Shown: positions 9,324-17,941, counted from the first letter of the stretch. The stretch: 64,000 nucleotides of DNA from Pararhodobacter zhoushanensis (GCF_003990445.1 NZ_REEZ01000010.1:1-64000); one strand, 5' to 3'. A program made the numbers and translations. The notes: generated by a model not told the origin, from the sequence alone.

Positions 9324-10886
9324 GTGACGCCAATCCGCCTGATCAAGGGCTTTGCTACCGTCGGCGGCTGGACTCTGGCCAGCCGCGTCCTGGGCTTTGT
9401 GCGCGACGCGTGGATCGCCGCCGTGCTGGGCACCGGCCCCGCCGCGCAGGCGTTCATCGTGGCCTTCTCGCTGCCCAACATGTTCCGCCGCTTCTTTGCC
9501 GAAGGGGCGTTCAACACCGCCTTCGTGCCGATGTTCTCGAAGAAATACGAGGCGGGCGACGATGCCGAAGGCTTCGCGCGCGACGCTTTTGCCGGGCTGG
9601 CCAGCCTCGTTCTGGTCATAACGCTGATCGCCCAGGTGGCGATGCCGTGGCTGGTGCTGGCGATGGCGTCGGGCTTTCGCGGCGACGAGCGCTTTGATCT
9701 GGCGGTGCTCTATGGCCGCATCGCGTTCCCGTACATCTTGTTCATCTCGCTGGCCGCGCTGGCCTCGGGCGTGCTGAACGCGACGGGCCGCTTTGCCGCC
9801 GCTGCGGCGGCCCCCGTCTTGTTGAACCTGATCTTCATCGGCGCGCTGGCCGGTGCGATGGCGCTGCAATCCGATCCGCTGATGGGCTTTGACCCCGGCC
9901 TTGCGATCACCTGGGCAATCCCGGTCGCTGGCATCGCCCAGCTGGCACTGGTCTGGTGGGCGGCGCACCGCGCGGGCATTACTTTGCGACCCCGCCTGCC
10001 GCGCTTCACACCCGAGATGAAGCATCTGGCCATCGTCGCCGCGCCTGCCATGCTGGCGGGCGGCGTGGTGCAGGTCAACCTGTTGGTGGGCCGTCAGGTC
10101 AGCAGCTATTTCGGCGATGCGGTGGCGTGGCTCTATAACGCCGACCGCCTGTATCAGCTGCCGCTGGGCGTCGTCGCCATCGCGATTGGCGTCGTGCTGC
10201 TGCCCGATCTGTCGCGCCGCCTGAAGGCCAATGACACCGCCGGTGCCCGCCACAGCTTCAGCCGCGCGACCGAATTCGCACTGGCGCTGACCCTGCCCTC
10301 GGCCGTGGCGCTGGTCGCTGCCGCCGTGCCGCTGACCGCCGTGCTGTTCGAGCGCGGGCGCTTCGGGCCCGAGGATACCGCCGCCACCGCGCTGGCCGTC
10401 GCCGTTTACGGCATCGGCCTGCCCGCCTTTGTGCTGCAAAAGACCCTGCAACCGCTGTTCTTCGCGCGTGAGGATACCCGCAGCCCGTTCAACTATGCCC
10501 TTATCTCGATGGTGGTGAACGCGGCGCTGGCCGTGGGTCTGGCCTTTGTGGTCGGCTATATCGCCGCTGCGATTGCCACCTCGGTCGCCGCTTGGGTGAT
10601 GGTCTGGCAACTCTGGCTCGGCAGCCGCTCGATGGGCGAGGCGGCGCGGTTTGACGACCGGTTGCGCAGCCGTGCGCCGCGGATCATCGCGGCGTCGCTG
10701 ATGATGGGGGCGGTGGTGTGGTTCGCGCAAATCCCGCTTGCCCCGATGATCGGGGCGGCAGGCTGGCGTTATCTGGGTGTGCTGCTGCTGGTGGCGATCG
10801 GCGTCGTGTCCTACTTCGGACTCGGCGCGCTGATCGGCGCCTTCAAGCTGTCGGATTTCACCGCTGCCATGAAAAGGCAGCGGTGA
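9324..10886 (+). CDS. murJ: Lipid II flippase MurJ
   Basis: 520-residue polytopic inner-membrane protein with about 14 hydrophobic segments, MOP/MVF superfamily, which moves lipid-linked peptidoglycan precursor across the membrane. Diagnostic pieces: SRVLGFVRDAWIAAVLGTG near residue 18, the PNMFRRFFAEGAFNTAFVP segment near 51-69, and FVLQKTLQPLFFAREDTRSP near 371-390. GTG at 9324 follows AAGGGG. It is 54 bases downstream of glnD on the same strand, an arrangement common in this order. Confidence 0.95.
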   Translation: MTPIRLIKGFATVGGWTLASRVLGFVRDAWIAAVLGTGPAAQAFIVAFSLPNMFRRFFAEGAFNTAFVPMFSKKYEAGDDAEGFARDAFAGLASLVLVITLIAQVAMPWLVLAMASGFRGDERFDLAVLYGRIAFPYILFISLAALASGVLNATGRFAAAAAAPVLLNLIFIGALAGAMALQSDPLMGFDPGLAITWAIPVAGIAQLALVWWAAHRAGITLRPRLPRFTPEMKHLAIVAAPAMLAGGVVQVNLLVGRQVSSYFGDAVAWLYNADRLYQLPLGVVAIAIGVVLLPDLSRRLKANDTAGARHSFSRATEFALALTLPSAVALVAAAVPLTAVLFERGRFGPEDTAATALAVAVYGIGLPAFVLQKTLQPLFFAREDTRSPFNYALISMVVNAALAVGLAFVVGYIAAAIATSVAAWVMVWQLWLGSRSMGEAARFDDRLRSRAPRIIAASLMMGAVVWFAQIPLAPMIGAAGWRYLGVLLLVAIGVVSYFGLGALIGAFKLSDFTAAMKRQR

Positions 10887-10907
10887 AAGCCGTTTAGAAA
10901 ACCGGGG

Positions 10908-11147
10908 TCAGAATACCCGTCGGCCGATAAAGATCAGCAGCGACGCGCCGACGAAACCGGCGATGAGGTATCCAAGGATGCCCGAAAAGCTGACGCCGAG
11001 CAGGCCGAACAGAAAGCTGGCCACGGCAGCGCCGATGATCCCGAGGATGATGTTAACCAACACCCCAGTGTTTGAATTCATGAACTTGGACGCAAACCAG
11101 CCAGCAAAACCGCCGACGATGATCGCGCCGATCCATCCCATACCCAT
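10908..11147 (-). CDS. GlsB/YeaQ/YmgE family stress-response membrane protein
   Basis: 79-residue glycine-rich hydrophobic protein with three predicted transmembrane helices, starting MGMGWIGAIIVGGFAGWFAS and ending with a basic RRVF. This matches the transglycosylase-associated (YeaQ/GlsB) family, commonly induced by stress or stationary phase; molecular role unknown. ATG 11147 is preceded by AGGAGATCACACT, so I use it instead of the longer frame from 11174. A GGAAC-N17-CGTT promoter lies directly upstream (11173-11198), which fits the general stress response. Convergent with murJ. Confidence 0.88.
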   Translation of the reverse strand: MGMGWIGAIIVGGFAGWFASKFMNSNTGVLVNIILGIIGAAVASFLFGLLGVSFSGILGYLIAGFVGASLLIFIGRRVF

Positions 11148-11172
11148 AGTGTGATCTCCTTTTGAACGATCC

Positions 11173-11198
11173 AACGCCTACTCTACGGCGTCGGTTCC
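11173..11198 (-). promoter_or_regulatory. EcfG-type general-stress promoter of the YeaQ-family gene
   Basis: Minus strand: GGAAC (11198-11194), 17 bases, CGTT (11176-11173). This matches the consensus GGAAC-N16/17-CGTT of the alphaproteobacterial EcfG/PhyR/NepR response. It sits 26 bases upstream of the ATG and gives a leader of about 20 bases containing the AGGAGA site. Confidence 0.6.
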
Positions 11199-11213
11199 AT
11201 CGAACAAGTCAGA

Positions 11214-11942
11214 TCATGCGCGAATTTTTGCGCGCAATCGTTGCCAGCTGCCCGGCCCCAGCACCAGCGCCGAGGCGGCAAAGCCCAGGCCGAACGCCGA
11301 CAGCTCGGCAATCCAGGCAGGTCCGGTCTCGGCGATCAGGCCAAAGGCCAGACGCGCGCCCATCAGCGCTGCGATCAGCGCGAAGGCCCGGCGTTGCTTG
11401 TCGCGGTCGCCGCCCGCATCGCGCCAGCGCAGCCATGTCATGCCGCCGACCAGCGCAAAGACCATGGGCATCGCGCCGAACAGCCAGCCCAGCTGGTCAT
11501 CACCCAGAATGAGCCCGAAGATCGCCGCCGCCACGATGGGCACAACCAGCGCCAGCACCAGAAACCGCAGCGCCCCGAAACGCTCGCCGACCATCTTGCC
11601 CAGCGCGGCCAGCAGCACGACGCCAAAGAGCGCGTGCATGGGCGAGCCGTGGATGAAGGGGAAGGTCACATAGCGCAGCAGATGTTGCGGCGGGAACTGC
11701 CGGGTCTCCAGCATCCAGCCCTGAATGCCGCTGGAAAAGCCAAAGCGCTGGATCGCCGACAACCGCCAGCCAACGCCCTGCGGCCCGCCGATCAGCCCGT
11801 ATCCGGCGGCGCTGAGCACCGCCTCGACCCCCAGCACAGCCAGCACCAAGAGCCAGACCACCCCCGGCAACGGGTTGATCGGCGAGGAATTGAGATCGCG
11901 CAACAGCTGCTCGTCGGCGTCGTTCTGATCTTGGTCGGTCAT
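11214..11942 (-). CDS. Rhomboid-fold membrane protein lacking the catalytic dyad
   Basis: 242-residue membrane protein with about six hydrophobic helices. The segment RYVTFPFIHGSPMHALFGV is the rhomboid L1/TM2 signature, but the usual Asn of HxxxxHxxxN is Gly, the GxSG serine motif reads FGAMPMVF (no serine), and the last helix (AELSAFGLGFAASAL) has no histidine. It is therefore expected to be proteolytically inactive. ATG 11942 is chosen because AGGAG lies 7 bases upstream; the longer frame from 12221 would run antisense into trpS. Function unknown; inactive rhomboids can bind or traffic membrane proteins, but that is family knowledge, not shown here. Confidence 0.8.
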   Translation of the reverse strand: MTDQDQNDADEQLLRDLNSSPINPLPGVVWLLVLAVLGVEAVLSAAGYGLIGGPQGVGWRLSAIQRFGFSSGIQGWMLETRQFPPQHLLRYVTFPFIHGSPMHALFGVVLLAALGKMVGERFGALRFLVLALVVPIVAAAIFGLILGDDQLGWLFGAMPMVFALVGGMTWLRWRDAGGDRDKQRRAFALIAALMGARLAFGLIAETGPAWIAELSAFGLGFAASALVLGPGSWQRLRAKIRA

Positions 11943-12026
11943 GGGGGCTCCTGCGGGGTCGGTTGACGCCCCGCCGTGCCAGCGATAAGCGAACAGGCGT
12001 ATGTTTTCCACCACGGAGTGACGTCT

Positions 12027-13082
12027 ATGGCTGACACTTCCACGGGCGCCGCAACCCCGAACGCCAAGTTCAAGCCGCGCGTCTTCTCGGGCATCCAACC
12101 CTCGGGCGGGTTGACGCTGGGCAATTATCTGGGCGCGATCAAACGCTTTGTCGAAATGCAGGATCAGGGGATCGAGACGATCTACTGCATGGTCGACATG
12201 CACGCGATCACCGTCTGGCAAGACCCCGACGCCCTGCGCCGCCAGACCCGCGAACTGGCCGCCGGCTATCTGGCCGCCGGGCTAGACCCAAAGAAGTCGA
12301 TCCTGTTCAACCAGAGCCAGGTCTCGGCCCATGCCGAGCTGGGCTGGGTGTTCAACTGCGTCGCCCGCATGGGCTGGATGAACCGGATGACGCAGTGGAA
12401 GGACAAGACGAGCGGCAAGGACGCCGAGAAAGCCTCGCTCGGCCTGTTCGCCTATCCGTCGCTGATGGCCGCCGACATCCTGCTTTACCACGCCACCCAT
12501 GTCCCGGTGGGCGAGGACCAGAAACAGCATGTCGAGCTGACCCGCGACATCGCGGCGAAGTTCAACCATGACTACAAGGTCGATTTCTTCCCGATCACCG
12601 AGCCGGTGATCGAGGGCGCGGCGACGCGGGTGATGAGCCTGCGCGACGGCACCAAGAAGATGTCGAAATCCGATCCCTCGGACGCCTCGCGGATCAACCT
12701 GACGGATGACGCCGATACGATCTCGAAAAAGATCAGGAAGGCAAAAACCGACGCCGAGCCGCTGCCCGACAGTTTCGACGCGCTGGCCGACCGGCCCGAG
12801 GCGAAGAACCTCGTCAACATCTACGCGGCACTGGCGGGCATGACCAAGGACGGGGTGCTGGCGGAATACGCAGGCCAGGGCTTTGGCGCGTTCAAGCCGA
12901 AGCTGGCGGATCTGGCGGTCGAGTCGCTGTCGCCGATTTCGACCGAAATGGCACGGCTGATGCAGGCGCCCGACGAGATCGACGCGATTCTGGGTCAGGG
13001 CGCGGACCGGGCGGATGCGATTGCGCGGCCGATCATGGATCGCACCTATGACATTGTGGGCATGGTGCGCTCACGGCGTTAA
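12027..13082 (+). CDS. trpS: Tryptophanyl-tRNA synthetase
   Basis: 351-residue class I aminoacyl-tRNA synthetase that charges tRNA-Trp in the cytoplasm. The HIGH-equivalent motif TLGNYLGA lies at residues 30-37 after [10 protein letters not shown], and TKKMSKSD (KMSKS loop) at about 208-215. ATG 12027 with GGAG 8 bases upstream is preferred over the in-frame ATG 11976, giving a length typical of bacterial TrpRS with the small N-terminal extension seen in alphaproteobacteria. Followed by a strong 13-bp hairpin and a composite repeat. Confidence 0.96.
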   Translation: MADTSTGAATPNAKFKPRVFSGIQPSGGLTLGNYLGAIKRFVEMQDQGIETIYCMVDMHAITVWQDPDALRRQTRELAAGYLAAGLDPKKSILFNQSQVSAHAELGWVFNCVARMGWMNRMTQWKDKTSGKDAEKASLGLFAYPSLMAADILLYHATHVPVGEDQKQHVELTRDIAAKFNHDYKVDFFPITEPVIEGAATRVMSLRDGTKKMSKSDPSDASRINLTDDADTISKKIRKAKTDAEPLPDSFDALADRPEAKNLVNIYAALAGMTKDGVLAEYAGQGFGAFKPKLADLAVESLSPISTEMARLMQAPDEIDAILGQGADRADAIARPIMDRTYDIVGMVRSRR

Positions 13083-13094
13083 AGAGCAGGCGGC

Positions 13095-13125
13095 GGCGGG
13101 CGACCCCATCGAGGGGTCGCCCGCC
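13095..13125 (+). terminator. 13-bp perfect hairpin after trpS
   Basis: GGCGGGCGACCCC (13095-13107) and GGGGTCGCCCGCC (13113-13125) form a perfect stem with a 5-base loop. No run of T follows; a second stem (13128-13146, loop TTTT) comes next. Likely transcript-end structure of trpS. Confidence 0.6.
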
Positions 13126-13146
13126 GCGCGCGCCTTTTGGGCGCGC

Positions 13147-13223
13147 AGGGGGGCTTTCAGCCCCCCTCGGGCCCGAACGGGCCCTCACCCCCCTGAGGAT
13201 ATTTTCAGACAAATGATGAAGGG
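13147..13223 (+). repeat. Composite stem-loop repeat, copy A
   Basis: Three modules: G-rich stem AGGGGGGC/GCCCCCCT (13147-13167), palindrome GGGCCCG/CGGGCCC (13169-13184), then the tail CACCCCCCTGAGGATATTTT followed by CAGACAAATGATGAAGGG. The same module order recurs at 15291-15374, 15393-15464 (inverted) and 40310-40374. Confidence 0.75.
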
Positions 13224-13286
13224 ACGATTTGAGTAAAGTTGTCCTGACTTGCCCCTGAACGCCTGACCGCTCACAGTGGCCGGGAC

Positions 13287-14423
13287 ATGTTACTGCGCCG
13301 CAAACCCCGCCCTCCCGACCCCAAAGCGCGCAAACGCCGCCGGGTCGAGCGTGGGATACTGGCGGTGATTGCGGTGATCTCGCTGGGCTGGACCGTCTAT
13401 TGGGCGCTGGATCTGGCGCGCACGCCGGGGCTGGCGCCGTTTGTCGAGCGTACGGAATCGCAGCTGGCGGCGGCCTATGAGCGCGGGCTGGCGCGCGAAG
13501 CGACGCCCGAGGCGGTGATCGCCCGGATCGAGGCACGGCTGGGCGAGGAGCCGCGCGACTGGGTGGTGATCGGCGCGCTGCAGGATCTGGCGGCGGCGCA
13601 GGACGTGGTTTTGCCCGCAGCGCTGGCCGAGCGGATTGCGGTGCTGGACGACGAGGATAACGGCTGGATCGCCACCGGCCTCGACTGTGCCGCTTGCGCC
13701 TGGGATCTGCGCGACTGCGCGCTGAGCGCGGCGCTGAGTTGCGGCGTGGCGGTGAATGTGACGGTGCTGGGCGATCTGGTCGCGCTGGTGCGCGAGGGCG
13801 GGCATTATGTGGCGGGCGATGCGGTGGATCAGATCGACCTGGGGATCGCCTTTGTCGGCATCGCCGCGACCGGGCTGGTCGTTGTTTCGGGCGGGACGTC
13901 CTATACGGTGAAGATCGGCTCGGGCCTGCTACGGGTCGCGCATCGGATGGGGCGGCTGGCGCCCGATATTCTGGGCGTGTTCCGCCGCGCCGTAACCTTT
14001 GGCGTGGACTGGGGCGGGCTGCGGGCGGTGCGCTCGGCGGACGGGTTGGCAGCACTGGCGCGGCCAGCGGTGATCCGCCCGGCGGTTGAGGTGGCGCAGG
14101 ATCTGGGGCGGCTCAACACCCGGCTGGGCACGCGGCAGGCGCTGCACCTGATGGGGTCTATCGACACCCCCGGCGACGCGGCGCGGATCGCTCGGGCCTC
14201 GGACGCGCTGGGGCCGCGCACGGTGGGGGCGTTCGAGATGCTGGGCAAGTCGCGCTTTCTGCGACTGGGGCTGCGTATGAGCGATGAGGTATTGGCGCTT
14301 GTGGCGGGGGTGTTCTCGGTCCTGATGTCGGGGGTCGCGCTGCTCGCACCGCTGCTGGGACGGCTGGGGCGCGGGGGGCTGCGGCTGGGGGTCAGGGCAT
14401 TGTTGCGGCTGGTGATCCGGTAG
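13287..14423 (+). CDS. Hypothetical membrane protein with a central cysteine cluster
   Basis: 378 residues; I do not recognise the family. The N-terminus is strongly basic (MLLRRKPRPPDPKARKRRR) followed by one transmembrane segment (about 23-45), then a soluble stretch of about 85 residues, a cysteine cluster (GLDCAACAWDLRDCALS and a fourth Cys a few residues later, roughly 131-150), a second hydrophobic stretch near 190-205, and a hydrophobic C-terminus. The topology suggests an inner-membrane protein with a periplasmic or lumenal domain that may carry disulfides or a metal. Codon use resembles its neighbours. It stands alone between trpS and a hydrolase, with only about 40 bases to the next gene, so co-transcription with that hydrolase is possible. 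Start ATG 13287 has only a weak upstream purine tract. Confidence 0.7.
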   Translation: MLLRRKPRPPDPKARKRRRVERGILAVIAVISLGWTVYWALDLARTPGLAPFVERTESQLAAAYERGLAREATPEAVIARIEARLGEEPRDWVVIGALQDLAAAQDVVLPAALAERIAVLDDEDNGWIATGLDCAACAWDLRDCALSAALSCGVAVNVTVLGDLVALVREGGHYVAGDAVDQIDLGIAFVGIAATGLVVVSGGTSYTVKIGSGLLRVAHRMGRLAPDILGVFRRAVTFGVDWGGLRAVRSADGLAALARPAVIRPAVEVAQDLGRLNTRLGTRQALHLMGSIDTPGDAARIARASDALGPRTVGAFEMLGKSRFLRLGLRMSDEVLALVAGVFSVLMSGVALLAPLLGRLGRGGLRLGVRALLRLVIR

Positions 14424-14462
14424 AAGACCGCGCTATCGTGGCGCGAACCACAGGAGCACACC

Positions 14463-15281
14463 ATGACCCAGACGAAGATCGACACCCCCTTCGGAACCCT
14501 TGCGCTGCGTGATTCCGGCGGGGGCGGGAAGCCGCTGTTGCTGATCCACGGCAACTCGGCCTGCAAGGAGGTGTTCGACGCCCAGTTCGCCGCGCCCGGG
14601 CTGAGCGGTTACCGCCTGATCGCGCCGGATCTGCCGGGGCACGGCGCCTCAACCGACGCGCCCAATCCCGAGAGCACCTATACTTTCGCCGGTTATGCGG
14701 CGGCAATCGAGGCGGTGCTCAAGGCGCTGGAAGTCACGACCCCGGCGGTGTTCGGCTGGTCGCTGGGCGGGCATGCGGCGCTGGAGATGATCGGGCGTGG
14801 CACGCCGGTGGCGGGGCTGATGATCAGCGGTACGCCGCCGGTCGCGCCCTCGGTCGACAGCTTCATGTCGGCGTTCAACATTGATCCCGAAGCCGAGAAC
14901 CTCACCGCCAAGCGCGACTTCTCAGATGCCGAGGCGACGGGCTATGCGCTGCATACCGGCGGGGTGAACGGTCAGGTCGACCCGCATCTGCTGGCGATGG
15001 TCAAACGCACGGACGGGCGCGCGCGGGAAATCATGTTCAACTCGGCGCTGACCCAAGGGTTTATCGACGAGCGCAGCGTGGTTGAAGGCCTGTCGGTGCC
15101 CTTCGCTGTGGTGAACGGGGCTGACGATCCGTTCCTGCAGGCGCCGTATTTCGACACGCTCACCGCGCCGACCCTGTGGTCGCGCGGGGTTGTGCGGGTT
15201 GAGGGTGCGGGCCACGCGCCGTTCCGCCAGACGCCGGAGGTGTTCAACGCGCTGCTGGCGGAATTTGTCGCGTCCCTCTGA
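14463..15281 (+). CDS. Alpha/beta hydrolase
   Basis: 272-residue soluble alpha/beta-hydrolase-fold enzyme. The oxyanion region LLLIHGNSACKEVF is at about 25-38, APDLPGHGAS at 54-63, the nucleophile elbow GWSLGG with Ser100, and the catalytic histidine in VEGAGHAPF near residue 250; the acid is probably in NGADDPF. This pattern fits the broad esterase/peroxidase-type group; substrate cannot be inferred. ATG follows an AGGAG 5-6 bases upstream. Downstream lie two inverted copies of the composite repeat. Confidence 0.87.
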   Translation: MTQTKIDTPFGTLALRDSGGGGKPLLLIHGNSACKEVFDAQFAAPGLSGYRLIAPDLPGHGASTDAPNPESTYTFAGYAAAIEAVLKALEVTTPAVFGWSLGGHAALEMIGRGTPVAGLMISGTPPVAPSVDSFMSAFNIDPEAENLTAKRDFSDAEATGYALHTGGVNGQVDPHLLAMVKRTDGRAREIMFNSALTQGFIDERSVVEGLSVPFAVVNGADDPFLQAPYFDTLTAPTLWSRGVVRVEGAGHAPFRQTPEVFNALLAEFVASL

Positions 15282-15290
15282 CGCTGCGCC

Positions 15291-15374
15291 CGGCTGAACA
15301 GCCGGTGGGGGGCCAGCCCCCCGCCGCGGCAAGGCGCGACTCCCCCCGGGATATTTGACGAGCAAAGAGGGGCG
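15291..15374 (+). repeat. Composite stem-loop repeat, copy B
   Basis: Modules: CGGCT/AGCCG (15291-15304), GGGGGGC/GCCCCCC (15307-15322), tail CCCCCCGGGATATTT then GAGCAAAGAG (15342-15374). The 33-base tail is repeated in inverted orientation at 15393-15425 with about five mismatches, so B and C together can form a long hairpin. Confidence 0.75.
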
Positions 15375-15392
15375 TGGTTAACAAAACCCTAA

Positions 15393-15464
15393 CGCCGCTC
15401 TTTGCTCCCTAAATATCCTGGGGGGTGAATGCGCGGCACGCGCAGAGGGGGGCAAGGCCCCCCT
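15393..15464 (-). repeat. Composite stem-loop repeat, copy C (inverted)
   Basis: Read on the minus strand: stem AGGGGGGC/GCCCCCCT (15464-15446), stem GCGCG/CGCGC (15443-15431), then CCCCCCAGGATATTT and GAGCAAAGAG (15425-15393). Same architecture as copy B with which it is paired head to head, separated by 18 bases. Confidence 0.75.
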
Positions 15465-15527
15465 GCCCCGGTTGCCAAGCGCGCTGAGGCAGCTTACCTC
15501 TGCCCCGCCACAACAGGAGCCCGAGCC

Positions 15528-16622
15528 ATGCCCGCACCGATCCCCGTGACCCTGCTGACCGGCTTTCTCGGCTCGGGCAAGACGACGCTGCTCAACGCCC
15601 TGTTGCGCGATCCGGGCATGGACAAGGCCGCCGTGGTGATCAACGAGTTCGGCGAGATCGGGCTGGATCACGACCTCATCGAGTCCACCACCGAAACCAT
15701 GGTGCTGATGTCTTCGGGCTGTCTGTGCTGCACCGTACGCGGCGATCTGGCCGAGACGCTCAATGATCTGCGCGAGCGCCGCGACGCGGGCGAGATCGCG
15801 TTTGACCGCGTGGTGATCGAGACAACCGGCATCGCCGATCCCGGCCCCATCGTGCAGACGCTGGTGATGGACGGCAACCTGTCTTACGATTTCGCGCTCG
15901 ATGGCGTGCTGACCACCGCGGATGCCGCCACCGGCGGGCACAGTCTGGACAGCCAGTTCGAGGCCGTGCAGCAGATCGCCATGGCCGACCGGATCATCGT
16001 CACCAAGGCCGATCTGGTCACACCCAGCCAACTGGCCGCCTTTGAAAAGCGCCTCGCCACCATCAACCCCGGTGCGCCCCGGCACCACGCCGACCACGGC
16101 CAGATCGACCCCACGCTGCTGTTTGGCCTCGCCCCGCAACAGGAAAGCAGCGCCGCGCAGACCCTCGCCTGGGTCGCTGCCGCGCCCAAGAAGGCCAGCC
16201 TGCCGCCACTGAGTGGCCTCAAGAACACCGACCCCTTCGGCCAATCGCACGGGCTTTTCGCCAGTACCGCCTCTGCCGTGCAGCGCCCCGGCCACGATGG
16301 CCGGGTCAGCTCGCAATCGGTCGAGATTGCCGAGCCGATCTCGCCCATCGTCTTCGACTTGTGGCTGGAATCGCTGATGAACTCGGCCGCCGCCGACATC
16401 CTGCGCCTGAAAGGCGTGGTGCATGTCGAGGGCATGAAGCACCCCTTCGCCCTGCACGGCGTGCAGCATATCTTCCACCCGCCCGTGCCGCTCAGCCACT
16501 GGCCCGAGGATGACAAGACCACGCGTATCGTGGTCATCGGCCGCGATCTGCCCCCCGGCTATCTGGCCGAGAGCCTTGCCTTCCTGCGCTCGAAACCGCC
16601 GGTCGAGGAACACAAGATCTGA
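15528..16622 (+). CDS. CobW/COG0523 family GTPase, putative metallochaperone
   Basis: 364-residue G3E GTPase. Walker A GFLGSGKT is at residues 12-19, the metal-binding CLCC at 65-68 (inside SSGCLCCTVRGDL), VVINEFGE near 38, and the guanine-specificity TKAD near 158; the C-terminal CobW_C domain includes VVHVEGMKHPF. COG0523 proteins deliver metals such as zinc or cobalt to client enzymes in the cytoplasm. ATG 15528 follows AGGAG by 9 bases; the longer frame reads through the repeat region. It has no obvious partner gene: the next gene encodes a small basic protein. No Zur-like site was recognised upstream. Confidence 0.88.
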   Translation: MPAPIPVTLLTGFLGSGKTTLLNALLRDPGMDKAAVVINEFGEIGLDHDLIESTTETMVLMSSGCLCCTVRGDLAETLNDLRERRDAGEIAFDRVVIETTGIADPGPIVQTLVMDGNLSYDFALDGVLTTADAATGGHSLDSQFEAVQQIAMADRIIVTKADLVTPSQLAAFEKRLATINPGAPRHHADHGQIDPTLLFGLAPQQESSAAQTLAWVAAAPKKASLPPLSGLKNTDPFGQSHGLFASTASAVQRPGHDGRVSSQSVEIAEPISPIVFDLWLESLMNSAAADILRLKGVVHVEGMKHPFALHGVQHIFHPPVPLSHWPEDDKTTRIVVIGRDLPPGYLAESLAFLRSKPPVEEHKI

Positions 16623-16785
16623 CTCCCGCTGCCCGCAGTCTGAGCGAAAAGCGCAAACCGCAGGCAAAACCCGCGCCAGGCCCCGAGAATTCAGCCTGTC
16701 CTTGCGCAGGATCAATCCCCGCTGCCCCACTGTCCGCTATCCTCATACCCGGGCGCGATCCGCGCGTGGTACGAGGAGGGACAGC

Positions 16786-17160
16786 ATGTCCGACGATATT
16801 CCCCCGGCCGGGACGTTCACCCCGGTGATCACCTTCTGGACACAGATCTGGCAGGCGCAGGTCGAGCAGTCGCTAAGGGTCTGGGCTGCCTGGGCGCAGA
16901 TGATGCCGCATGACAGCGCCCGCGCGCTGGCGCAGGAGGCCGAGCAGATGAAACCGGCGATCCCGCGCACAGTGCCGGTGAAACCCGCCGCCTCGGCTTC
17001 GGTGACCGCCATCACGTCTGCTGCACCGCGCAAGGCCCCGGCAAAAGCCGCCGCGAAACCGGCAGCGGCCAAACCGGCAACCGCCCCAGCCAAAAAGGCC
17101 CCGCGCACCCCGGTCCGCACCCGCAAAGCGGCGCAAGCGACGAAGCCCGCCCTCCACTGA
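16786..17160 (+). CDS. Small protein with phasin-like N-terminus and histone-H1-like Ala/Lys/Pro tail
   Basis: 124 residues, start ATG 16786 with a strong GAGGAGGG 5 bases upstream. Residues 1-55 form an amphipathic, Trp/Gln-rich helical region (FWTQIWQAQVEQSLRVWAAW) reminiscent of phasin or PhaM-type granule proteins. Residues 65-124 are low-complexity Ala/Lys/Pro with repeated AAKPA and AKK units like histone H1 or AlgP tails. This two-part plan occurs in proteins that link polyhydroxyalkanoate granules to the nucleoid, but no PHA gene is in the window, so that role is inference. Only 16 bases separate it from the convergent ABC permease gene. Confidence 0.65.
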   Translation: MSDDIPPAGTFTPVITFWTQIWQAQVEQSLRVWAAWAQMMPHDSARALAQEAEQMKPAIPRTVPVKPAASASVTAITSAAPRKAPAKAAAKPAAAKPATAPAKKAPRTPVRTRKAAQATKPALH

Positions 17161-17176
17161 CGGGCTTCGCCTGTAT

Positions 17177-17941
17177 TTACTGCGCGGTCCGCACCGCCCA
17201 GCCCGCAAAGATCCGCTCCAGCGCGACGACCGCGTAATAGAGAACGATCCCCAGAAACGCGAGCGCCAGCAGCACGGCGAACATCAGCGGGAAGTCACTG
17301 TTGGTCTGCGCGCTCTGGAACAGGTGGCCCAGCCCGCGCCCGTGGGGCGTGATGATCTCGACAAGGTTGGTGCCGATAAACGCCAGCGTTGCCGCGACCT
17401 TAAGCGCGCCGAAGAACTCGGGCAGCGTTTTCGGCAAGGCGATTTTCCAGAACACCGTAAAGCGCGACGCACCCAGCGACCGCAGGATGTCGCGGTATTC
17501 CGGCTCCAGCGTGCTCAACCCAATCGACACCGACACCGCGATCGGGAAGAACGAGATCATGAACGCCATCAGGATGGTGTTGAAGTCATGCTGGCCGACG
17601 AACATCAGCGCGATGACCGGCACCACCGTCGCCTTGGGGATCGCGTTGAACCCCACCAGCAGCGGATAAAGCGCGTCGTTCATCAGCTTGCTCAGGCCCA
17701 TGATCATGCCCAGGAACGTGCCGAACACCACGGCCAGCGCCAGACCGACCACCGTGCGCCACAGGGTCTGCCAGCCATACAGCCAGAACAGGTTCTGATA
17801 GCGCAGAAAAGCAGGCCACAGGTCGCTGGGCGAGGCCATCTTGTAATCCGGCCAGCCCATTGCCCAGACCAGCAGCTCCCACAACAGAAGCAGCACGATC
17901 ACGGCAGCCAGCGGAACGGCGACTTTTTTCCAGTCCATCAT
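17177..17941 (-). CDS. ABC transporter permease, SsuC/TauC/ThiX type
   Basis: 254-residue inner-membrane permease with about six helices and the BPD_transp_1 domain. The EAA-type cytoplasmic loop reads SLGASRFTVFWKIALPKTLPEF around residues 160-180, which contacts the ATPase. It is the last gene of a three-gene importer; its start overlaps the ATPase stop by 4 bases. Family (nitrate/sulfonate/pyrimidine-precursor group) is clear, substrate is not. Confidence 0.9.
   Translation of the reverse strand: MMDWKKVAVPLAAVIVLLLLWELLVWAMGWPDYKMASPSDLWPAFLRYQNLFWLYGWQTLWRTVVGLALAVVFGTFLGMIMGLSKLMNDALYPLLVGFNAIPKATVVPVIALMFVGQHDFNTILMAFMISFFPIAVSVSIGLSTLEPEYRDILRSLGASRFTVFWKIALPKTLPEFFGALKVAATLAFIGTNLVEIITPHGRGLGHLFQSAQTNSDFPLMFAVLLALAFLGIVLYYAVVALERIFAGWAVRTAQ

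Noticed and set aside
6411-10730. A 1439-codon open frame on the minus strand opposite glnD and murJ
   Set aside because: Antisense artefact of GC-rich codon use: the protein is rich in His, Gln, Arg and Gly with no domain, and the plus-strand genes are unmistakable.
13095-15464. CRISPR-like or satellite array in the repeat-rich intergenic DNA
   Set aside because: The repeats are dispersed stem-loops at gene ends, not regularly spaced direct repeats with unique spacers.
15528-16622. COG0523 gene as part of cobalamin synthesis
   Set aside because: No cob gene is nearby; the CLCC-type GTPase family includes many Zn/Fe chaperones.
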